A DNA stretch of 64,000 nt, from positions 12,710,001-12,774,000 of the forward strand of contig NC_039478.1 in the NCBI RefSeq assembly GCF_003590095.1, given 5' to 3'. The notes beneath the pieces are model-generated. The model was not told the DNA's origin and did no database searches. It was given only the letters and a program-made list of their open reading frames with translations. Each line of letters begins with the position of its first letter. Position 1 is the stretch's first letter. This stretch comes from Trichoplusia ni. Its lineage: Eukaryota > Arthropoda > Insecta > Lepidoptera > Noctuidae. Position numbers and translations under genes: made by a program. This document shows positions 58,435-64,000 of this stretch, one piece after another.

Positions 58435-60030
58435 TTATGCATTCAAATCGATTTCTTCTTCTTTTATTTCATAAAGCTCCGGATGATTTTCTAATGTTTG
58501 TCTGAATGTTTCATAACAAACCCAACCTTGTGAATGAAGTTTCTTGGCTGCTTCCCAAACAGCGTTGAATTTTTCGTCGGTAAACTTTTCTCCAGCTGCC
58601 TCGAATACTCTTCTAACAGTGTGAGGCTCTCTTTTCTCGAACAAATCTCGATGACTAACAAAGAGCAATGTTAGGACACTTGGACTAATGCAACACCTAA
58701 CGTCAGACTCCTGCGGAAGACAAATCGTGTCTGCTTTAGACAATCTCTCAGGAATGATAGGATAAGGCCGATCAAAATATCTTCCCGACGGCAATCCAGC
58801 TCTGAGCCCATTATCTACTTCCTGTCCAGGTTTAACCATTTCAGTATAAGTTGTGCGAAAATCAAGACAATCTTCCGGTAGGTCATGTATTTTAGGTATT
58901 TCTGGAGAAGGTATTCTGTAATTAAGAACGAGTACAAAAGTTTTATATTTAATTCTCTGTCCGTCGAAAGCTTCCCACATCGACAAAAGGGGCTCAATTA
59001 ACGAATGGTCAAATCTTATGAGTTTCGTTGCACAATACTCATAAACGAAATCTTTTGGGAGCCAACCAGTTCTCTCTTTGTCGTAATATTTTAGATTCAT
59101 GTAAAACTTATGGAAAAATGAAGGTAAAAATCGCCTGGAAAATCCCTTCCTCAAGGTGTTAAGATGATTCAAACATTTTCTAAAGAACGCAACCCCTGGA
59201 TTGATTTCACAAAATGTTAGACACTCAGGTAAATTATCTGGAGCCTTGAGTCTACCAAAAGTATATCCATGTGGCACATCTTTAATGTTATTATTAGGTG
59301 CTAAAACTTTACTGATTCTTGGTTGAGTGGCATCCAAAAAGTTGGACTGTACGGAACTTATTATTGCTCTATCTGCGGTGCCAAGTATAGTCCTATCATC
59401 AGTGATACAACACCGGCCATATGTGCCTCGCTTGTCAACAAACGTACGGTATCCATAAGTGAAATCCTTAGAAAATGCTGGTGCACAATAGTTGCGGTTT
59501 ACCTGCACGCCAGGTCCTTCAGAGTAAGGTGTTTTATCCGGTAGAGGAATTTTGGGCGTTATCACTTCATACAAGTCACAACTGTATTCAGTAGGTTTGC
59601 CGAAAGTTGTTCCAGTAGCGTCAAAACCTTCTGGAAGCATAGGTACAGGATCTCTAACTCTTCCGAGAGGTTTCTTCCAATATGATGTGTATGCCGTATC
59701 CATAAAGTCATCAACAAGACATTTAAATTTGGATTTAGTAGGAGGATTGATGAGATCAGCCACCTGATTAAAAGGACCTGAATTTCGTGTATCTTGGGGT
59801 ATGGGCTTACGTAAAGGTGGGAGGGGTCGAGGTTTTGGTTCAGGGATTATAGCGTCACTTAAAAGAGCATCTGCAGCGTCTTTCAGTAGATAATGTTGCA
59901 GTGCTAGCGCAACAGTTTCCTGTGCCTGAGCTGAAGGCTTACCAGCTGCACAGACGTTTGGGTCTCGTTCTATGAATTTCCCAAGGTTCCCCTTCCCCCC
60001 AGAGGTTAATTTCATGCAGTTCTTAGGCAT
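58435..60030 (-). CDS. EFHB/CFAP21-like protein, intronless, copy 2
   Basis: A single 531-codon frame, colinear with copy 1 over its whole length (GKFIERDPN, AGKPSAQ, LQHYLLKDAADALL, LINPP, YYDKERTGWLPKDF, LPSGRYFDRPYP, HRDLFEKREPHTV). It has a 10-residue acidic extension at the end (EIKEEEIDLNA). No introns and no poly-A tract at the gene ends. The two genes arose by tandem duplication after intron loss, or from an intronless ancestor. They lie head-to-tail on the minus strand, with CSP-9 exon 2 between them. The stop codon is 124 bases past the CSP-9 stop on the opposite strand. Confidence 0.85.
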   Translation of the reverse strand: MPKNCMKLTSGGKGNLGKFIERDPNVCAAGKPSAQAQETVALALQHYLLKDAADALLSDAIIPEPKPRPLPPLRKPIPQDTRNSGPFNQVADLINPPTKSKFKCLVDDFMDTAYTSYWKKPLGRVRDPVPMLPEGFDATGTTFGKPTEYSCDLYEVITPKIPLPDKTPYSEGPGVQVNRNYCAPAFSKDFTYGYRTFVDKRGTYGRCCITDDRTILGTADRAIISSVQSNFLDATQPRISKVLAPNNNIKDVPHGYTFGRLKAPDNLPECLTFCEINPGVAFFRKCLNHLNTLRKGFSRRFLPSFFHKFYMNLKYYDKERTGWLPKDFVYEYCATKLIRFDHSLIEPLLSMWEAFDGQRIKYKTFVLVLNYRIPSPEIPKIHDLPEDCLDFRTTYTEMVKPGQEVDNGLRAGLPSGRYFDRPYPIIPERLSKADTICLPQESDVRCCISPSVLTLLFVSHRDLFEKREPHTVRRVFEAAGEKFTDEKFNAVWEAAKKLHSQGWVCYETFRQTLENHPELYEIKEEEIDLNA

Positions 60031-61166
60031 ATTTTTGACTATAATTATTCATAAAAGTAATTAAAAATATTTTTGTATGTTACACAAAAATGAAAACTTG
60101 ACTTATGTCATGATTTTTGTCGACATTTAAACTTTTTTCAATTAAAAATAAAGAAGTTTTCATATTAAAAAGAGTTTCTAAGTATATTTAAAGACCGTTG
60201 TTAGTTTTGAAGACTAATATGCCTATAACTAAGAGCAGCAATGAAAAGGTGTGTACAGGAAACTATTAAGGCTACTTATACAAGTCATGTCATTAAAATC
60301 AAGGGTCATCCGGCAGTAGGCATGATTCACAAACGTATCAGTAGCGACGTATCGATAATGCACACTTTACGATCGTACTCACGTCTTGTAGACCGTAATA
60401 ATCACTTGTATTTGCTCTGTGCGCACTGGACAATGACAAACAAGGCTTTATATACAACTAGGTATTTGTCTTACACGCAGTCGTGTGTTATGGTATCCTG
60501 ACTTGACACAGTTCATTCGTTAAATGATTGGATAATTGCTCGTCAATGGAGTTTCCGCAAAGTTTTTAGAAGTTTTCTTGAACCTCAGTGCGAATACAAT
60601 ACAACTAAATACGAACAGAGATACTATCAGAACGACTCTCATCATTAAAGCGTCGTTAGATGAATCTGATGAGGTATGTCTACATTGTCTATTCTACACT
60701 ATTTACACAATCTTTTATTTATAAAGTAATTTGAATAAGTCTTCTTTAAGCTACACACTACTTAAATTTTTCGCTAAATGACAATCGACTAATTTTTTAA
60801 GTAAATTATGGAGTAATAGAGACAGCATAACGTAGGCAGATACCTCTGCACCTAAATTTTCCAATTAGCATTTTTCTGTACTCTTATTTGTACAAGAAAA
60901 AACACTATCTATACTTTGGTTCTCAGGTTCCTGAAAAGCTGATCAATTAGTATGTCATTTGCATAACCATCTTTGAATTCTAAGACAAGCCAATCAATCA
61001 TACCAAAAGACTGCAAAATCTATTTCCTTCTTGCAATCACAGCGCTCGAAATAATTGTGGTGGTAGATGACTATAATCGACCTCTGTTAACTGGGATTAT
61101 GTCTACTGTCATGTCTATCTATACTGTCTGTCTATACTGTCTTTCAATTGTTCATTTCAGGTTACA
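60031..61166. other. Intergenic, EFHB copy 2 to CSP-10
   Basis: Shared upstream region of two divergent genes. 'tttatata' at about 60447-60454 may be the CSP-10 TATA box, with the leader intron ending at tcatttcag (61160), six bases before its ATG. The first exon boundary was not resolved. Confidence 0.4.
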
Positions 61167-61811
61167 ATGAAAACCGTCTGCATAATCTTGGCATTAACAA
61201 CTATTGTAACAGCTGACTTTTATAACCCCAAGTATGACAGTTTTGACGTACAGCCTCTGATTGAGAATGACAGGATATTGATCAGTTACACCAGGTGTTT
61301 CTTAGACCAGGGGCCTTGTACCCCTGAAGCGAAGGACTTTAAAAGTAAGTCGAATTTTGAAGAACTTTTTCATTTCTACAAGCTGATTTATTCACAATTC
61401 AAATATTGTAGGTACCTACCGACGAACGGGATCAGATAATTATATATTCATCAAAATCCCCGTGAAGATAAGCTACGTTTTTTAGTAATATCTATGGCAG
61501 AAGATAAGACTAACTCTGTTTTCGATAGGCATTTTGCTTTTTTCTTGGTTCAAGTAGGTGGAAACATGAACTGAACACAATCAAACCACATAAAAGTTAC
61601 ATCATTCATTTATTTCTTTACAGAAGTAATACCTGAAGCTTTGGCGACCACGTGTGGGAAATGCAGTCCAAAACAAAAACAATTGATAAAGAAAGTGATT
61701 CAAGCGGTCATTGACCGCCATCCAGAGGCGTGGGAGCAGCTCAGCCAGAAATATGACAAGGAAAGAAAGTTCAAAGAGTCCTTCGATAAATTCTTAGCAG
61801 AGAAAGACTAA
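61167..61811 (+). CDS. Chemosensory protein CSP-10
   Basis: Exons 61167-61344 and 61624-61811 (AAA A|gtaagt ... tctttacag|AA) encode 121 residues. Signal MKTVCIILALTTIVTA, mature DFYNPKYDSFDVQ, ENDRILISYTRC, cysteines C-x6-C-x18-C-x2-C, then KQKQLIKKVIQAV and a lysine-rich end. It has the shortest coding intron of the cluster (279 bases). It converges with CSP-11; AATAAA lies near 61926-61931. Confidence 0.93.
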
Positions 61812-62128
61812 TTTAAGTATTGCTATTAAGGTATCATCAGGCGCTTTGTATATACTATGCAAAATTGGATGTGTAATGTCAGATTTATTATAAGGATGTA
61901 TGATACAAATGATTTAAATAATTATAATAAAATAACTCTAATTTTATTGAACTCAGTAATCTTTATAATATAAATGATACATAAATAAATTCGATAATTA
62001 GAATGGATACAAATAATTTATTGAAATAAACTCCAATTAAAGCTTTGGTAACTGCGTTTTTAATCACAATTTACACTTCCATCACCTATTCACTAGCTGT
62101 GGAACGTTCACAGCTAAGTCTTGCCACG

Positions 62129-62512
62129 TTACTGGCCCTTGGCAGCTTGGATCTTGTCCTTGTATCTGTCTTGGTAGATGTTGTCAGGGTCATACTTGGT
62201 CGCCAGCTCCTTCCACAAGTCCGGACGCCTGTTTACCAAGTGTCTGATCACCTTCTCTGAGCCAGACTTCTGTTTCTCCGTACACTTGACGCACTCGTGT
62301 TCGAGAGCATCGGGAAGAGTTTCCTTGAGGGCTTTGCCATCAGGAGTGCAGCGACCTCTATCGAGCAGGCAGTCAACGTAAGCTTTAAGAAGGCGTTGTG
62401 ACTCTAGTATCTCATCCACATTAATGTTGTCCCATTTGTCAGTGTAGGTGGAGGCAGGCTTGGCCCAAGAGACCGCCACGCATAGTAACGCTACTGCTAT
62501 AAGAAGTTTCAT
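62129..62512 (-). CDS. Chemosensory protein CSP-11, intronless
   Basis: A single uninterrupted 127-codon frame on the minus strand. Signal MKLLIAVALLCVAVSWA, mature KPASTYTDKWDNINVDE, SQRLLKAYVDC, and cysteines C-x6-C-x18-C-x2-C. The usual intron site lies at the Lys-Glu codons (ALK|ETLPD) and is precisely joined. The TATA box (minus TATAAA, plus 62603-62598) and an initiator TCAGT (plus 62575-62571) give a leader of about 60 bases. An acceptor-like motif near 62520 has no donor far enough away to make an intron, so the gene appears wholly intronless. The core is rich in Lys/Arg/Asp and the C-terminus ends AAKGQ. Confidence 0.93.
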   Translation of the reverse strand: MKLLIAVALLCVAVSWAKPASTYTDKWDNINVDEILESQRLLKAYVDCLLDRGRCTPDGKALKETLPDALEHECVKCTEKQKSGSEKVIRHLVNRRPDLWKELATKYDPDNIYQDRYKDKIQAAKGQ

Positions 62513-62570
62513 GTTGAATCTGTAAGAGAAAAATAAATTCTTTACTCATCGTACAGGAGATAATCACTAC

Positions 62571-62603
62571 ACTGAGAGTGTCAGTCTGAGAATTTCGTTT
62601 ATA
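62571..62603 (-). promoter_or_regulatory. CSP-11 core promoter
   Basis: Minus-strand TATAAA (plus 62603-62598) with an initiator-like TCAGT (plus 62575-62571) 24-30 bases downstream and about 60 bases before the ATG. Confidence 0.5.
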
Positions 62604-64000
62604 TGATTTTAATACGCTGACTGTACAACGTCACATGTACACTAGCACTCATAACAGTCTACAATACCTATAGTATAAGGTACTATGCTCATTATCAACT
62701 GAACGTCCCAATTATGACTTCCTACAATTGACAGTTGCATTGCACCCGCTATTTGCTCTTTGACAGCGTGCCACAGCAATTACCTAATAGGTATCAATCA
62801 GTAGGTCCAGTCATGCATTCATTACAACTACATCTACATCTACATCTAGAATCAATAATTTTTCCACCAGTTTATTATAAAACTATACGACAATGGTTGG
62901 GAACCAGCTACGGATAATTGTTTAGTGGTGGTTCACGGACATGCAGTGTTGATATTAATTACTATGATTACCTATTGTCTCATTGTCAGGAGTGTGATAA
63001 TGAACGATTGTTGCATTGCTCTTGGGCTTTACGAACAGATGTTTTATCCACGTCTTATTGGAGATATTTCCGATTATTTAATCGAAGCTAAAGTCATAGG
63101 AATCGTTTTGTAAAAAAAGAAATGGTTATTATTTAATCCTATAAAAGGACAACAAAAGAACCGGCGTTTGTTATGATAACTTAACCGACTTATTTTATAA
63201 TAACGCGAACTATAACATGTTCTACGTTACATAACCTATGTTTATATTTAGGTAAGAGTGACACACCTGAGGAATGGCTGTACGATTAAATGTATAACAC
63301 ACGATGTAAGATTAGGTGTTACAGGGATATCAGTAAAAATAGTCATTAATGTGTAGATAACAGATCAGATGTGATACGTAGTCAGATACGTCATGCGTGA
63401 TACGTAGGTAGGTACACTGATGGGATTCTAATTCGGTTTTAAGTGAAAATGTTCCGAAAACATCTGAGTCACTTTCACTTTATCCATCTAAATTCATCGA
63501 TACGTTTAATAAGTATGAAAATGTAAAGAAAAAAAACCTTTAAAAGTTGTCTAATTGGCTTATTAAATTATTTTTATGTAGGTATCCTATAATTAGGATT
63601 TGTAAGATTTGAACTATTGCACAAGATAAGGTGAAAAAAAATTGTCTCCAGTTAAATTTCAAAAATAAAAAAAATGTCATTTAACACCAAAACGAAACAA
63701 TTATTTTGAACAATTGAAATATTTACGGAAAATCCATTATTTTCTATACAAAAACGTTCATTAGTTTTGAATTAAATTATTAAAAAGGGACTCAAAAATA
63801 CTACCCAAATGTGAAACGTCATAAAAGCTACAAAAATTGATTTATCGATCAATAACCTAATCAATCAAAAACTAAACCAAATTTACCGTTAACACTACAC
63901 GCACACAGCAAATTTATTGGGTTATTATTTACGATTAGGGGTGTTATACTGTTATTTTATTTTATTATTAAATGGTATAAATAATTGAAAAGAAAGGTTT
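62604..64000. other. Right flank, no gene seen
   Basis: AT-rich sequence with a short CTACAT run (about 62830-62849) and 'acgtaggtaggta' repeats near 63400. No open frame with family, signal or splice support on either strand. Confidence 0.45.

Noticed and set aside
62519..62560. Leader intron for CSP-11 (acceptor ctcttacag)
   Set aside because: Available donors would give introns of only about 26-36 bases. The leader is more likely unspliced.
1..64000. CRISPR arrays, bacterial operons, phage genes
   Set aside because: No regular spacer arrays or bacterial-type gene packing. The window is animal nuclear DNA.

Overview
The window is AT-rich intronic and intergenic animal DNA with small spliced genes. 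It is best explained as a lepidopteran (moth or butterfly) chromosome segment. The evidence is eleven chemosensory protein (CSP) genes of insect type in one cluster, tRNA-derived SINEs, and interspersed repeats with the 'cccgcgacttcgt' ends familiar from Lepidoptera. I cannot name the species from sequence alone.

Layout. (1) 1-11.8 kb: five small genes on the + strand (A-E), each encoding a 60-80 residue secreted peptide. A phase-0 intron splits the signal peptide in B, C and E, and probably in A and D. A-D share a [RK]GP-(x)W...K-G-F/L-G core; E is more divergent and has a dibasic site. I do not recognise the family. (2) 12.1-12.7 kb, minus: a two-exon single-pass membrane protein of 136 residues, unknown. 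(3) 16.8-19.4 kb, minus: a small secreted protein built from four consecutive 27-nt microexons, each encoding one 9-residue repeat (V-N-[VF]-V-[ND]-G-x-x-x). Its first exon was not located. This is the most unusual gene seen here. (4) 23.3-62.6 kb: the CSP cluster, nine genes on + (CSP-1 to 5, 7 to 10) and two on minus (CSP-6 and CSP-11). Ten share the conserved phase-1 intron placed one base after the Lys/Arg codon; CSP-11 has no intron. (5) 56.1-60.0 kb, minus: two intronless paralogues of EFHB/CFAP21, an axonemal EF-hand protein. One sits inside the 2.2-kb intron of CSP-9 in antisense, the other lies tail-to-tail with the CSP-9 3' end.

CSPs are soluble secreted four-cysteine helical proteins that bind small hydrophobic ligands; the EFHB copies are expected to act in sperm flagella. 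The peptide genes, the microexon gene and the membrane protein have no function I can assign. The remaining sequence is non-coding, with SINEs, a LINE 3' fragment, a pair of MITE-like inverted repeats, several copies of one interspersed repeat family, and a few strong hairpins.

Gene models were built by hand from splice signals, frame and family alignment. No transcript or database comparison was possible.
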